The notes under the pieces are model-generated. The model was not told where the DNA came from, did no database searches, and saw only the letters and a program-made list of their open reading frames with translations. This document shows, piece by piece, positions 28,178 through 37,281 of a stretch of 64,000 nt of DNA; positions within the stretch are counted from its first letter, which is position 1; the number at the start of each line of letters is the position of its first letter. The position numbers and the translations under genes were made by a program. Source of the DNA: Xylophilus ampelinus (GTDB lineage Bacteria; Pseudomonadota; Gammaproteobacteria; Burkholderiales; Burkholderiaceae_C); assembly GCF_901875635.1 (NCBI RefSeq), contig NZ_CABFMN010000087.1, forward strand, positions 1-64,000, in the 5' to 3' direction.

Positions 28178-28618
28178 TCAGCGGCTGGCGGTTGCAGCCG
28201 ACCGCGAGCTCTGTTGCGTGATGCGTTCCACCAAGGCCCCAAACTCAGGGCCGTTGCGCAGGCGCGCGTATTCGGCGGCGGCCTGCCTGTACGCGGGGCG
28301 AGACAGGTCGGCGCCTGCTTCGCCGTTGGTGGCCGCAGCCAAGCCCGACCGAATCCAGGTCAACGTGTCGGCCTGAACCATTGCACGGCTGTTGGCGCTA
28401 ACGCTCGCGACAGCCCGCGGATTGCCTTCGGGGTAGCCTTGGTCCGGCGAATTTTGAAGCCAGCTTCGCGTGTCGGCGGCCACAGCGGCGCGGCTGGTGC
28501 TGGAGGTCAGCGGTGCGGGGCGCGGGTCACCTTCTGCATAGTTGCCAGCGAGCGCCGGGCCGGCAATCGCGCTGAGCAGCGCAGCCAACGTCAATGAGGT
28601 CTTGAGGGAGGTCTTCAC
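28178..28618 (-). CDS. Small secreted protein of the copper locus (NYAEGDPRP family, copy 2)
   Basis: Paralogue of the 16723-17127 protein: signal peptide SLTLAALLSAIAGPALA, then GNYAEGDPRPAPL, GYPEGNPRA and a helical C-terminus. I choose GTG 28618 because AAAGGA lies 9 bases before it and the signal peptide follows directly; a longer frame reaches 28648. A copper-box-like repeat lies 122 bp upstream. Function unknown; probably a periplasmic protein of the CopRS regulon. Confidence 0.68.
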   Translation of the reverse strand: MKTSLKTSLTLAALLSAIAGPALAGNYAEGDPRPAPLTSSTSRAAVAADTRSWLQNSPDQGYPEGNPRAVASVSANSRAMVQADTLTWIRSGLAAATNGEAGADLSRPAYRQAAAEYARLRNGPEFGALVERITQQSSRSAATASR

Positions 28619-28739
28619 GATTCGATCCTTTGGCAAAGAAGTGGGCAATGTTCCCGGTCGAGGAGGCGCAATTTAATGTGCGCTTCTCTTTCCGTGAATC
28701 CAACTCTAAGTAGCAGGTCGGCGAATTCCCGCACGCGAA

Positions 28740-28757
28740 GATTACAGTTGCGTTATC
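28740..28757 (-). promoter_or_regulatory. CopR-box-like inverted repeat before the 28178-28618 gene
   Basis: GATTAC (28740-28745), six bases, GTTATC (28752-28757). One mismatch from perfect symmetry, with the same spacing as the repeats at 17165 and 32290. It lies 122 bp upstream of the GTG start of the small secreted-protein gene. Confidence 0.5.
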
Positions 28758-28803
28758 TAGGGTTCATCTCGGTACTGGGGATCAACGCTCCAGCCAGCGG
28801 GCC

Positions 28804-30138
28804 TCAAAGCAGATGCGAAATCGCGCTCACGGGCTTCAACCCCGAACCGAAGCGGCCGATTGCTTCGCGGTGGTTGCCGAGTTCGCTGTAGGGCAGATAC
28901 CGGATGCCAAGTTCGGCGACACGCGAAAACGCCGGGCGACGCAGTTGCAGCCGTACGTCGTCGCGTCGTGCATCGGGCGCCACCAGGAACATCGACACCC
29001 CAGCGCCCAGTTCCGTGCCCAGCGCAAGGTCCAGCATTCGCACAATGCCCGAGTAGATCGAGGTCGAGTGCTCCACCTCGAAGGCTGCGGCGATCTTGGA
29101 GCCGTCGGCTTCTACCCAGATCACGTCGATCAGGCGCACCGAGTCCACGCCGGGCTGAGCTCCCGAAGGCAACTGCGTCAGGCAGCCATCGCCGAGTCGC
29201 CCTCCTGCATAGCTGCGACCCTGGTCGTTGGATGCGATCCAGACGCCGAAGCCGAGCAATTTGCCCAGGTCGCGCAACCACCCCTGAATTTCCGTGTGGG
29301 TCGCGTCGCTCTCGCGTTCGGCGGCCCACCGCTTGTGAGCGGCGGCCGATTCCTCGCGCACTTTCTCGAGATCGGCCTCCCAGTCCCGGATAGCCGCTGT
29401 ATCGTCGTCGCGCGGCGGTGCCGTGTACCGACCCGAACCGATGTCGAAGAGCAGGCCAGCCAAGGCGCCCATGTCGTTGGAAAGCAGCCGGCGGTGCTGC
29501 GCATTCAGGCGGAGACAGCCTTCGCGCATCGAGAGATAGTGGTCCCACTTGCCAAGCTTGACGTTGCTGCCCGTGAGCGCGTTGTAGCCCTTCACGATCG
29601 CCGTATTGAATGGCATCACGATCGTGGGATGGACGAAGTACAGCAGATTCGCCACGGCCGGCCCGAGGCCCTTGATCTGATGCGCGTCGATCCGCCGGAT
29701 GGCTTCAACCACTTCCTCGGCGCTGTCACAGCAGTCGCAGGCGTGCAGCAGTCGGGCGAAGGCACGTTGGTTGGCGGCGTTCTCATAGATGTCGGGAATG
29801 CGCAGCTTGGGCTTCCAGAGAAACGCGTGGTCGGCCCCCTTGAAGATCTGGCGCTGCTCAGCGACCGAACCCACGACCGTCTCGAGCGAGGAGCCGCGGA
29901 ATGCGCTGCCGAAGGTGCCTGCATCGATGTCCTTGACCACCTGGGCCAGGCCGCGGCGAATGGATCGGAAATTTTTGAGCCTCTCATCCCACAGAAACCA
30001 CGAGTTGTAGGTACTCAACGAATCGGTCTTCCAGTGACCGATGAGAACTTCAAGACCGATAGTCATGGGGGAAAGGAGCAATGCGCAGTGCGCGATAGCG
30101 CCGATTGAAACACGGTCCCTGTTGCAGCCGATGTGCAA
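28804..30138 (-). CDS. Putative PD-(D/E)XK restriction-type endonuclease
   Basis: The 444-residue protein has a helical N-terminal half (IKGLGPAVANLLYFVHPTIVMPFN resembles a helix-hairpin-helix region). Its C-terminal domain contains VRLIDVIWVEADGSKIAAAFEVEHSTSIYSG; split as LIDVIW and AAFEVEHSTS, this gives the Asp and Glu-x-Glu spacing of PD-(D/E)XK nucleases. Proteins with the FEVEHSTSIYSG motif are usually annotated as restriction endonuclease-like. The start may be ATG 30138 or ATG 30066 (MTIGLEVLIGHW); no clear ribosome site decides. It sits between copS and the small copper-locus gene with no adjacent methyltransferase, so it looks like inserted defence cargo. Confidence 0.6.
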   Translation of the reverse strand: MHIGCNRDRVSIGAIAHCALLLSPMTIGLEVLIGHWKTDSLSTYNSWFLWDERLKNFRSIRRGLAQVVKDIDAGTFGSAFRGSSLETVVGSVAEQRQIFKGADHAFLWKPKLRIPDIYENAANQRAFARLLHACDCCDSAEEVVEAIRRIDAHQIKGLGPAVANLLYFVHPTIVMPFNTAIVKGYNALTGSNVKLGKWDHYLSMREGCLRLNAQHRRLLSNDMGALAGLLFDIGSGRYTAPPRDDDTAAIRDWEADLEKVREESAAAHKRWAAERESDATHTEIQGWLRDLGKLLGFGVWIASNDQGRSYAGGRLGDGCLTQLPSGAQPGVDSVRLIDVIWVEADGSKIAAAFEVEHSTSIYSGIVRMLDLALGTELGAGVSMFLVAPDARRDDVRLQLRRPAFSRVAELGIRYLPYSELGNHREAIGRFGSGLKPVSAISHLL

Positions 30139-30168
30139 TCTCGGCGCGCCGACCAGGTCGGCCGCGGA

Positions 30169-31584
30169 TCAGTTTTCCGACACCGCCATGGAAAAGCTGA
30201 TCTCAGTGACGCCCGATCGGGAGGTGGCGCGGGTTTGGCCTCCATGCATTCGCGCGATCGCGGCGACGATCGCCAAGCCCAGCCCATGGTGCTCTGAGGA
30301 GTCGGTGCGAGACCGCTCCGCCCGGAAAAAGCGTTTGAAAAGATTGGGGAGCATGTCGGCAGCGATCGGCTCGCCACGGTTGGCAACCTTGATCCAGACC
30401 CCGTCTGCCTGTGTGTCGATAACGACCGCGATGGTCGATCCCGGCGCTGCATACCGGCTCGCGTTGCTCAGCAGGTTCGATAACGCTCTGCGCATCAGAC
30501 CAGTGTCGATACCAATTCGAGCATCGCCGCTGACATGCACTTTCAGCCCCACGTCTTCGAGCGTAGCCTCGTGAAAATCCAGCACTGTGCGTACCTGTTC
30601 AGCCAGACTGACTGGCGCTGAGCGGCGGGCGATGGCGCCGCGGTCCGCTTGGGAAAGGAAGAGCATATCGATCACGATCGCGGATACGCGCCGAGCCTCT
30701 TCAAGCGCCGACAGCAGCGCGTCACGCAACTCCTCGATGGATCTCGGCCGCGCCAGCTCGACCTCTACCATGCCGATCAGGTTAGCCAGCGGTGTCCGCA
30801 GTTCATGCGCAACGTCCGCGTTGAACGACTCCAACTGCTGATAGGCCTGTTCCGCCCGGTCAAGCACCGCATTGAATTGTGCGACCCAGGGCGTGATTTC
30901 GGAAGCATATGGGGAGGGATCGATGCGCAGTCCCGGGTGCGCCGGTCCTGTGGCGGCGGTCTGCTGGATCAGTTTTTTCAAGGGTTTCAGGCCTCGACGC
31001 ACCAGCAGCGCACCGGTCAGGGAGATCATCATGGACCCCAGTACGACTGCGCCGAACAATGTCCAGGCTAGCCGACGCAGGAGCCGATTGTCTTCCTGGA
31101 TGTCGATGCCGAGTTGCAGTTGCATGACAGCATCATCCGGCCGAGCCTGAAACCCTTCTGTCGGATTCCACAGCCAGCGAGCGGATGTCCGGGTTGGTGT
31201 GGTCGAGTAGATGGTCTCGTCGCCGCGGCGCAGCACCAGACTGATCTCGGCATGTGTGAGCAAGAAGTCATCCAGTTTGTGACGCAACCCGTCCGGTCCC
31301 ATATCGCCGCCGGACTCCTGAATCAGGTGCCGGATCAGTTCGGACTGGCGTTCGAACTCGCTGGCCTGCTTGACTTGAAAGCTCCACGCCGTGACGGCGT
31401 AGATCGCCACGCAGACGAGGCTGAGGCCGATCAATGCCTGCGCCGCAAACCAGCGAGACAGCGCGGCCTGAATGGATCCGGTGCCTTCGGTGTTGGAGAC
31501 TGCCTCGGTTGCCGCCGGCTTGACGATCGCAGTGGTGACCGAGGCACTTGGCTCGCAGATGGTTTCAGCGGCGTTCACGATCAA
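30169..31584 (-). CDS. copS: CopS/CusS-type sensor histidine kinase
   Basis: A membrane sensor kinase of 471 residues. TM1 is about residues 48-70 ([18 protein letters not shown]) and a periplasmic sensing loop of ~95 residues follows. TM2 is [20 protein letters not shown], then comes a HAMP segment. The H-box is [16 protein letters not shown], the N-box [11 protein letters not shown] and the G-box HHGLGLAIV. The first codon appears to be TTG 31584, overlapping the copR stop by 4 nt; GTG 31578 is an alternative. It would sense periplasmic Cu(I)/Ag(I) and phosphorylate CopR encoded just upstream. Confidence 0.9.
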   Translation of the reverse strand: MIVNAAETICEPSASVTTAIVKPAATEAVSNTEGTGSIQAALSRWFAAQALIGLSLVCVAIYAVTAWSFQVKQASEFERQSELIRHLIQESGGDMGPDGLRHKLDDFLLTHAEISLVLRRGDETIYSTTPTRTSARWLWNPTEGFQARPDDAVMQLQLGIDIQEDNRLLRRLAWTLFGAVVLGSMMISLTGALLVRRGLKPLKKLIQQTAATGPAHPGLRIDPSPYASEITPWVAQFNAVLDRAEQAYQQLESFNADVAHELRTPLANLIGMVEVELARPRSIEELRDALLSALEEARRVSAIVIDMLFLSQADRGAIARRSAPVSLAEQVRTVLDFHEATLEDVGLKVHVSGDARIGIDTGLMRRALSNLLSNASRYAAPGSTIAVVIDTQADGVWIKVANRGEPIAADMLPNLFKRFFRAERSRTDSSEHHGLGLAIVAAIARMHGGQTRATSRSGVTEISFSMAVSEN

Positions 31585-32261
31585 TTGCCCTGTCGACTCT
31601 CCAGCACGTAGCCCATGCCGCGCACCGTGTGCAGCAGCTTCTCTTCGAAAGGATCGTCAATCTTGCTGCGCAGTCGCCGGATCGCCACTTCCACCAGGTT
31701 GGTGTCGCTGTCGAAGCTCATGTCCCAGACCTGATCTGCCAGTTGCGTGCGCGACAGCACGTTGCCCTGGCGGCGCATGAGCAGCGTCAGCAGCGCGAAC
31801 TCCTTGGCGGTCAGCTCCAGGCGGTGCCCGTTGCGCGTCGCCTTGCGCGCCACCACATCGAGGTTCAGGTCTTTGAGCGTGTAATTGGAAACCTCATGGA
31901 GCTTGCCGCGCCGAAGCAGCGCCTGGATCCGTGCAAACAGTTCGGAGAAGGCGAACGGCTTGGCAAGGTAGTCGTCCGCGCCGCTTTGAAGTCCTCGCAC
32001 CCGATCGGTTACTTCGTCGCGCGCCGTCAACATCAGCACCGGCATCGACTTGGATTTGCGCAGCGCCTCCAGAACGGCGAAACCATCGATGCCTGGCAGC
32101 ATCACGTCCAGCACCAGGAGGTCGTAGTCCCCATCGAGCGCGAGACTGCGCCCCTCGATGCCCGTGCGTGCGAGGTCGACCACGAAGCCGCTTTCGGTCA
32201 GGCCCTTGACGAGGTAGTCGCCCAGTTTGTGTTCGTCTTCGACGACCAAGATTCGCATCAT
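31581..32261 (-). CDS. copR: CopR/CusR-type OmpR-family response regulator
   Basis: A 226-residue regulator with receiver ([20 protein letters not shown], phospho-Asp in [10 protein letters not shown], Lys in DDYLAKPF) and OmpR-type winged helix ([45 protein letters not shown]). This is the heavy-metal IrlR/CusR subgroup. The inverted repeat at 32290-32309 lies directly upstream, between copR and the divergent DUF4148 gene, and probably drives both directions. A broken copy of the same gene lies at 17217-17664. Confidence 0.93.
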   Translation of the reverse strand: MMRILVVEDEHKLGDYLVKGLTESGFVVDLARTGIEGRSLALDGDYDLLVLDVMLPGIDGFAVLEALRKSKSMPVLMLTARDEVTDRVRGLQSGADDYLAKPFAFSELFARIQALLRRGKLHEVSNYTLKDLNLDVVARKATRNGHRLELTAKEFALLTLLMRRQGNVLSRTQLADQVWDMSFDSDTNLVEVAIRRLRSKIDDPFEEKLLHTVRGMGYVLESRQGN

Positions 32262-32289
32262 TCAATGTGACGCGCGGGGGCGCGTGTGT

Positions 32290-32309
32290 GGATTACTTCT
32301 TTGTAATCC
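32290..32309. promoter_or_regulatory. CopR box in the copRS / DUF4148 divergent promoter
   Basis: GGATTAC (32290-32296), six bases, GTAATCC (32303-32309): perfect 7-bp inverted repeat, 29 bp upstream of copR and 141 bp upstream of the divergent gene. Its geometry (TTAC-N6-GTAA core) fits OmpR-family heavy-metal regulators. Two similar repeats occur at 17165 and 28740. Confidence 0.65.
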
Positions 32310-32449
32310 AGGTGGCGGGTAGTTGGCGGACTTGCTTCCTAGAGTCATTGCATGCCAGCCAGTCGACTGGCACCGCCGGCTCAGTTGTCGATGCTGGCGT
32401 GTTCAGTGCAGTTCTCGATGTCCGAACAATTCATTGAAGGAAACCTGTC

Positions 32450-32845
32450 ATGAAGAACCGTCAAATCCTCTCGTTCGCACTCGCCGCCGGCGTGGGCGCC
32501 GCCTTCGTCGCGCCGTTCGCGGCGTATGCGGAAGGTCCGTCGCATTTCGCACCCAGCGAAGCCGGCGTGGTCTATCACCCGAGTGAAGCCGGACCGGGGA
32601 AGACCGCAGCGCAGGTGTTGGCTGAACTCGCGGACGCCCAGAAAACCCCTGCCGGCGCCAGCCTGCTGCGCTGGGGATCCATGAGCACGCCGAAGGTGGG
32701 CGCCTCCAAGTCGCGCGCCGAAGTGGTGGCCGAACTGGAAGCCGCGCAGAAGCAGCCCAACTGGGATGCCGCTGCAAGGCTCGGTGCGCCCCTGCCAGCG
32801 CCCAAGGGTGACGCGAGCAAGGCTCCCGCACAGGCACGGCCCTGA
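32450..32845 (+). CDS. DUF4148-type periplasmic protein
   Basis: A 131-residue protein with a clear signal peptide (ILSFALAAGVGAAFVAPFAAYA) and repeated short motifs of the DUF4148 family: KTAAQVLAELADAQKTPAG and KSRAEVVAELEAAQKQP. This family is abundant in Burkholderiales and has no established function. It is the first gene of the rightward copper operon and is divergent from copR, sharing the box at 32290. No metal-binding residues stand out, so it may be an envelope stress protein rather than a chaperone. Confidence 0.75.
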   Translation: MKNRQILSFALAAGVGAAFVAPFAAYAEGPSHFAPSEAGVVYHPSEAGPGKTAAQVLAELADAQKTPAGASLLRWGSMSTPKVGASKSRAEVVAELEAAQKQPNWDAAARLGAPLPAPKGDASKAPAQARP

Positions 32846-32912
32846 GGGCTACGCGTAGGACTGGATACACGTACAGGCCACCTGACACAACGCTCGATCT
32901 AGAATTCGCCTT

Positions 32913-33338
32913 ATGCACCGGGTTCGCCTGTTTGTCCTTTGGATCATGATGTTTGCCGTACCCTTCCAGGGGTACGCAGCGGCAGCCATGGTCTTTTGCG
33001 GACCTGGACATGCCGGTGCGATGGCAGAAATGTCTGTTGAGCGGTCTAGGATGCACGACCACGCCCAACATCCGCATGCGGACAGGCGCAGCGACCATCA
33101 CCACGAGGCGTCGCAGGCGGCCAAACCACCCGCGAAAGACAGCACTGCCAAGGCTGCGAGCGCGGAACCCGATTCCATGCACAAGTGCGGAACCTGCGGC
33201 GCGTGCCATGCCACGGCGTTGACCAGCACGGTGGAACTTGCCGTTTTCCACCATCTTCCACGCGCTGATCTGGCGGAGCCCACCATCACGGTGGCCACGC
33301 TCGCGCTACGCGTTCTCGACAAACCTCCTCGCGCCTAA
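32913..33338 (+). CDS. His-rich exported protein, possible metal-binding
   Basis: The 141-residue product begins with a signal/anchor (RLFVLWIMMFAVPFQGYAAA). A His/Met-rich stretch follows (MHDHAQHPHADRR, SDHHHEASQ), then a CGTCGACH cluster. The composition suggests metal ligation in the periplasm, similar to small copper-induced proteins of cop operons. The homologous family name is unclear to me. It lies 67 bp after the DUF4148 gene in the same direction. Start ATG 32913 has no strong ribosome site. Confidence 0.6.
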   Translation: MHRVRLFVLWIMMFAVPFQGYAAAAMVFCGPGHAGAMAEMSVERSRMHDHAQHPHADRRSDHHHEASQAAKPPAKDSTAKAASAEPDSMHKCGTCGACHATALTSTVELAVFHHLPRADLAEPTITVATLALRVLDKPPRA

Positions 33339-33454
33339 CGCGTTCGTGCGCCCGTGACCCTTGTCACGGGTAGCCGCGAACGCTCATGCATCGTCTGCGT
33401 CATGCCTTTTCGGGCAGCACTGACGCACTCCGTTCATGAACTTGCGAGGATTCC

Positions 33455-33820
33455 ATGTTCCATCTTTCGCCGGCCCGTTGGCTGGCCGTTTTTCCCGCCG
33501 TGGCGGCATTGTCCGCTGTGGCCCAACCTGCGCCTGCGCCGTCCCCCGCACCAGCCAGCGCAGCCGCGACTGAGGCTTCGCCCCCAGTTCTGACCTACAA
33601 GTCCGCACTCGACGGCTATCGCCCGTTTGCGGACGACAAAACCATCCCCTGGAAGGAAGCCAACGAGACGGTCTATCGCCGCGGTGGCTGGCAGGCCTAC
33701 GCCAAGGAAGCATCGGGCACCAGCGCGGCAGAGGCCGAATCGCCCAAGCGCCCAGCAGCTGCACCTGGCGCACAGCCGGGTCACTCGATGCCCATGCCTG
33801 CGAAAAAGGAGAAGCCATGA
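33455..33820 (+). CDS. Small exported protein preceding the TolC-like gene
   Basis: A 121-residue protein with a signal peptide (RWLAVFPAVAALSAVAQPAP), a Pro/Ala-rich linker, a short conserved-looking core LTYKSALDGYRPFADDKTI followed by PWKEANETVYRRGGW, and a tail ending GHSMPMPAKKE. Proteins of this kind commonly accompany the TolC-like/multicopper oxidase genes of Burkholderiales copper clusters. The Met/His tail may bind copper. The stop overlaps the next start by 4 nt, so it is co-translated with the outer-membrane protein. Confidence 0.68.
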   Translation: MFHLSPARWLAVFPAVAALSAVAQPAPAPSPAPASAAATEASPPVLTYKSALDGYRPFADDKTIPWKEANETVYRRGGWQAYAKEASGTSAAEAESPKRPAAAPGAQPGHSMPMPAKKEKP

Positions 33821-35238
33821 AGCGCGCTCTGCGTTTGACGGCCGTCGCGGTCGCAGTCGTTTTCCTGGCGGGATGCGCCTCGGTCGGTATCGACGACGCC
33901 CTGAAGGAAACGAACTCCAGCGCGCAACAGTTCACCGAAGGCAAGCTCGAGCTCAGCCGCACCCCCGAACAGCGTGATCGTCGCTCTGCACTGACGCAGG
34001 AACTGCTGGCCAAGCCGCTGTCGCAGAGCGACGCGGTGCAGCTCGCGCTGGCCAACAGCCCGTCCGTCCAGGCGCTGATCGCCCAAAGCTGGGGTGACAT
34101 CGCCGCGGCGAACCAGAGCAGCCGACTGCCCAACCCGATTCTCTCTTTTGCGCGCACGCGCCTGAACAGCGAACTCGAGCTGGAGAGGTTGCTGTCCTTC
34201 GGTCTGGTGGACCTTATCCTGCTGCCGCAGCGGCTTTCGATCTCGAAGAGCCAAGCGAACCAGGCTAAGGTTCAGCTGACCAGCACTGTCGTCGACCAAG
34301 TGACGCAAGTGAAGCAAGCTTGGGTCCGTGCCGTCGCTGCTCAGCAGTCGCTGCAGTACGCCGAACAGGTCAACAAGTCGGCCCAAGCCAGCGCGGAACT
34401 CGCACGACGCATGCAGCAGATCGGGAATTTCTCCAGGCTGCAGCGCGCACGCCAGCAGGTCTTCTATGCCGATGCGACGACACAACTTGCTGCTGCGCAG
34501 CACGCAACGACCGCGGCGCGCGAGGAACTGGTCCGAGCCCTGGGCCTGGACGACAGTCAGGCCGCCAAGCTGAACCTGCCGCAGCGCCTTCCCGATCTGC
34601 CGAAAGCGCCGCGCGAGGCGAAGGAAGTCGCTGCAACCGCCACCGAGCAACGTCTCGATGTCCAGCTTGCGCGCGCGCAATTGGACGTGGCCGGCAAGTC
34701 CCAAGGCATCAACCTGCTGTCGACTTTCATCGACGTCGAGGTGGGCGGTCGTCGCGACACCGTGTTCGACAATGCGGAAAACACGAAGAGCACTCGCCGA
34801 GGCTTCGAGCTCGACATGCGCCTGCCGCTGTTCGACTGGGGGTCAGCGCAACGCGACATGCTGAATGCACAGTCGCTGGCCGCAGCGAACCGTTACGACG
34901 CCACGATTCGCGGCGCGACTTCGCAACTGCGAGAGGGGTACTCGGCCTACCGCACCGCGTACGACATCGCGCGCCACTACCGCGACGAGATCGTTCCGCT
35001 GCGCCAGGCCATGGGCGAAGAGAACGTGCTTCGCTACAACGGCATGCTGATCAGCGTGTTCGAGTTGCTCGCCGAAGCACGCGACCAGATCGCGAGCGTG
35101 ACCAACGCCATCAACGCCCAGCAGCAGTTCTGGCTGGCCGACGCGGCTTTGTCCGCCTCGGTGATGGGCAAACCCACTGCCGCGGGCGGCTCGGTAGCTA
35201 CCGGCGGAGGCGAAGCCTCTTCTGCTGCCGCGCACTGA
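33817..35238 (+). CDS. TolC-family outer-membrane lipoprotein of the copper operon
   Basis: The 473-residue protein has a lipoprotein signal (AVAVVFLAGC) and long coiled helices of the outer-membrane efflux family (SDAVQLALANSPSVQALIAQ; FELDMRLPLFDWGSAQRDM). It is distinct from CusC, which has its own gene at 25998. It is embedded between a small exported protein and a multicopper oxidase rather than next to an RND pump. It may pair with another exporter or serve as a structural or export channel for copper. The last ~25 residues are Gly/Ala-rich and of low complexity. Confidence 0.85.
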   Translation: MKRALRLTAVAVAVVFLAGCASVGIDDALKETNSSAQQFTEGKLELSRTPEQRDRRSALTQELLAKPLSQSDAVQLALANSPSVQALIAQSWGDIAAANQSSRLPNPILSFARTRLNSELELERLLSFGLVDLILLPQRLSISKSQANQAKVQLTSTVVDQVTQVKQAWVRAVAAQQSLQYAEQVNKSAQASAELARRMQQIGNFSRLQRARQQVFYADATTQLAAAQHATTAAREELVRALGLDDSQAAKLNLPQRLPDLPKAPREAKEVAATATEQRLDVQLARAQLDVAGKSQGINLLSTFIDVEVGGRRDTVFDNAENTKSTRRGFELDMRLPLFDWGSAQRDMLNAQSLAAANRYDATIRGATSQLREGYSAYRTAYDIARHYRDEIVPLRQAMGEENVLRYNGMLISVFELLAEARDQIASVTNAINAQQQFWLADAALSASVMGKPTAAGGSVATGGGEASSAAAH

Positions 35239-35259
35239 CCTCACAACGAATTGAACGAC

Positions 35260-36675
35260 ATGACCAGCAGACGCAACTTCATCACCGGCGCCGGTGCCAT
35301 CACCGGGGCCGTCGCCGCGGCAAGCGTGAGCAAGGTGGCCATGGCCGCACTGCCGGAGCCCGTGCTCCAGTCCACGCCGAACACCATGCCCCCGCTCATG
35401 CCTTCGAGCGGGCGTCCCTACAACCCTGTGGTCACCCTCAATGGCTGGACCCTGCCTTGGCGCATGAACAACGGCGTCAAGGAGTTTCACCTGGTGGCCG
35501 AGCCCGTGGTACGCGAAATGGCGCCGGGCTTCAAGGCCAACCTTTGGGGCTACAACGGTCAGTCCCCCGGTCCGACCATCGAGGTCGTCGAAGGCGACCG
35601 GGTGCGGATCTTCGTGACCAACAAGCTGCCCGAGCACACGAGCATCCACTGGCACGGTCAGCGGTTGCCCAACGGCATGGACGGCGTGGCCGGCCTGAAC
35701 CAACCACCGATCCGGCCGGGGAAGACCTTCGTCTATGAGTTCGTGGCACGCCGTCCCGGCACTTTCATGTACCACCCGCATGCGGACGAGATGACGCAGA
35801 TGGCGATGGGAATGATGGGTTTCTGGGTCACGCACCCCAAGGCCGAGCACCCACTTATCGAGAAGGTCGACCGCGACTTCGTGTTCCTGCTCAATGCCTA
35901 CGACGTGGAACCCGGCAGTGCCACGCCCAAGATCATGACGATGCTGGACTTCAACCTGTGGTCCTGGAACAGCCGGATCTTCCCGGGCATCGACTCGCTC
36001 AACGTGAAGCTCAACGACAAGGTGCGCATCCGTATCGGCAACCTCACGATGACGAACCACCCGATCCATCTGCACGGGCACGAATTCCTCGTCACAGGCA
36101 CCGATGGAGGCCCAACGCCCAAATCTTCGCGCCAGTACGAGGTGACCACTGACGTGGCGGTGGGCCAGATGCGCCAGATCGAGTTCCTGGCCGACGAGGA
36201 AGGCGACTGGGCCTTCCACTGCCACAAGAGCCATCACACAATGAACGCCATGGGGCACGACGTCCCCACGCTGATTGGTCTCGATCACAAAGACGTCGCC
36301 AAGCAGATCTCCAGCCTGGTGCCGGACTATATGGTCATGGGCGAGCGTGGCATGGCCGATATGGCCGAGATGGAGATGCCGATTCCCGACAACACCGCAC
36401 GAATGATGACAGGCGAAGGCCCGTTCGGTTCGGTGGAGATGGGTGGGATGTTCAGCGTGGTCAAGGTGCGCAAAAACCAGAAGGCGGGTGACTACTCGAA
36501 TCCCGGCTGGTTCAAGCACCCGAAGGGCACTGTGGCCTACGAACTGGATGGCCCTGCGCCCGAGACCTCTCGGCAACGCGACGCTGGCGCCGCCGCGATG
36601 CCCGCCAAAAACATGCCCGCCAAGAACATCGAAGTCCAGATTCGCAAACCCGCCAGTGGTCACTCCGGTCACTGA
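35260..36675 (+). CDS. Tat-exported multicopper oxidase (CopA/laccase-like)
   Basis: The N-terminus (TSRRNFITGAGAITG) is a twin-arginine signal, as expected for a folded copper enzyme. All copper-ligand motifs are visible: SIHWHGQ, MYHPHADEMTQM, HPIHLHGHEF and WAFHCHKSHHTMNAMGH (T1/T2/T3 sites). At ~471 residues it is a compact three-domain oxidase. A Met-rich stretch (DYMVMGERGMADMAEMEMP) near the C-terminus is typical of Cu(I) oxidases. It would oxidise periplasmic Cu(I) to less toxic Cu(II). I use ATG 35260; the frame also offers TTG 35251. The next gene encodes a cupredoxin. Confidence 0.9.
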   Translation: MTSRRNFITGAGAITGAVAAASVSKVAMAALPEPVLQSTPNTMPPLMPSSGRPYNPVVTLNGWTLPWRMNNGVKEFHLVAEPVVREMAPGFKANLWGYNGQSPGPTIEVVEGDRVRIFVTNKLPEHTSIHWHGQRLPNGMDGVAGLNQPPIRPGKTFVYEFVARRPGTFMYHPHADEMTQMAMGMMGFWVTHPKAEHPLIEKVDRDFVFLLNAYDVEPGSATPKIMTMLDFNLWSWNSRIFPGIDSLNVKLNDKVRIRIGNLTMTNHPIHLHGHEFLVTGTDGGPTPKSSRQYEVTTDVAVGQMRQIEFLADEEGDWAFHCHKSHHTMNAMGHDVPTLIGLDHKDVAKQISSLVPDYMVMGERGMADMAEMEMPIPDNTARMMTGEGPFGSVEMGGMFSVVKVRKNQKAGDYSNPGWFKHPKGTVAYELDGPAPETSRQRDAGAAAMPAKNMPAKNIEVQIRKPASGHSGH

Positions 36676-36683
36676 TTTTTTTT
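36654..36683 (+). terminator. Weak intrinsic terminator candidate after the multicopper oxidase
   Basis: CAGTG (36654-36658) and CACTG (36670-36674) can pair, followed by eight T (36676-36683). The stem is short and overlaps the end of the coding sequence, so it may only attenuate transcription into the cupredoxin gene. Confidence 0.3.
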
Positions 36684-36714
36684 CTTCCAACCCCCGACTC
36701 GCAAAGGAAACCAC

Positions 36715-37206
36715 ATGAAACACGTCCTCCGCAATACCGCGCTTGCCGCCTTGACGGCACTGGCCGCTGTTGGCGCTTCCGCATCAGGCACTCATGCCGG
36801 CGGCCACGGCCACGATGCCGACGAGGCGATCGGCAAGCCAGGCGTCGCATCCAAAGCCACGCGCACGATCAACGTGGATATGACGGACAGCATGCGCTTC
36901 ACACCTGCCGACATTACGGTCAAGCAAGGCGAAACCGTGCGCTTTGTGATCAAGAACTCGGGGCAGATCAAGCACGAGCTCGTGCTCGGAACCGAGAAAG
37001 AACTCAAAGAGCATTACGAAGTAATGAAGAAGAACCCCGAGATGGAACATGCCGACCCGAACATGGTGACTTTGGCCGGCGGCAAGACTGGTGAGATCGT
37101 CTGGCAGTTCACCAAGGCAGGCAAGGTCGACTTCGCGTGCCTGCAACCGGGCCACTACGACGCCGGGATGAAGGGCGCCGTGAAGGTGACCACCGTCGGC
37201 AAGTAA
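36715..37206 (+). CDS. Periplasmic cupredoxin (plastocyanin/azurin-like)
   Basis: A 163-residue protein with signal peptide (NTALAALTALAAVGASASG), a short His-rich start (HAGGHGHDAD) and a cupredoxin domain. VDMTDSMRFTPADITVKQGE is the first strand pair, NSGQIKHELVLG carries the ligand His, and VDFACLQPGHYDAGM the Cys-His-Met ligands of a type 1 copper site. It would shuttle electrons or copper between the multicopper oxidase and partners in the periplasm. It lies 39 bp after the oxidase gene and 75 bp before cusF. Confidence 0.88.
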   Translation: MKHVLRNTALAALTALAAVGASASGTHAGGHGHDADEAIGKPGVASKATRTINVDMTDSMRFTPADITVKQGETVRFVIKNSGQIKHELVLGTEKELKEHYEVMKKNPEMEHADPNMVTLAGGKTGEIVWQFTKAGKVDFACLQPGHYDAGMKGAVKVTTVGK

Positions 37207-37281
37207 GTACAAAAGCTTCCGCGGCTACCTTCACTTGGGCGCAGCGGAACTCCAGATTCATTCATCTCCAAGGAGATCCTC

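Noticed and set aside
34843..36723. 626-codon minus-strand ORF opposite the TolC-like and oxidase genes
   Set aside because: His/Gly/Arg-rich antisense shadow of strongly conserved genes in high-GC DNA; no motif or ribosome site.
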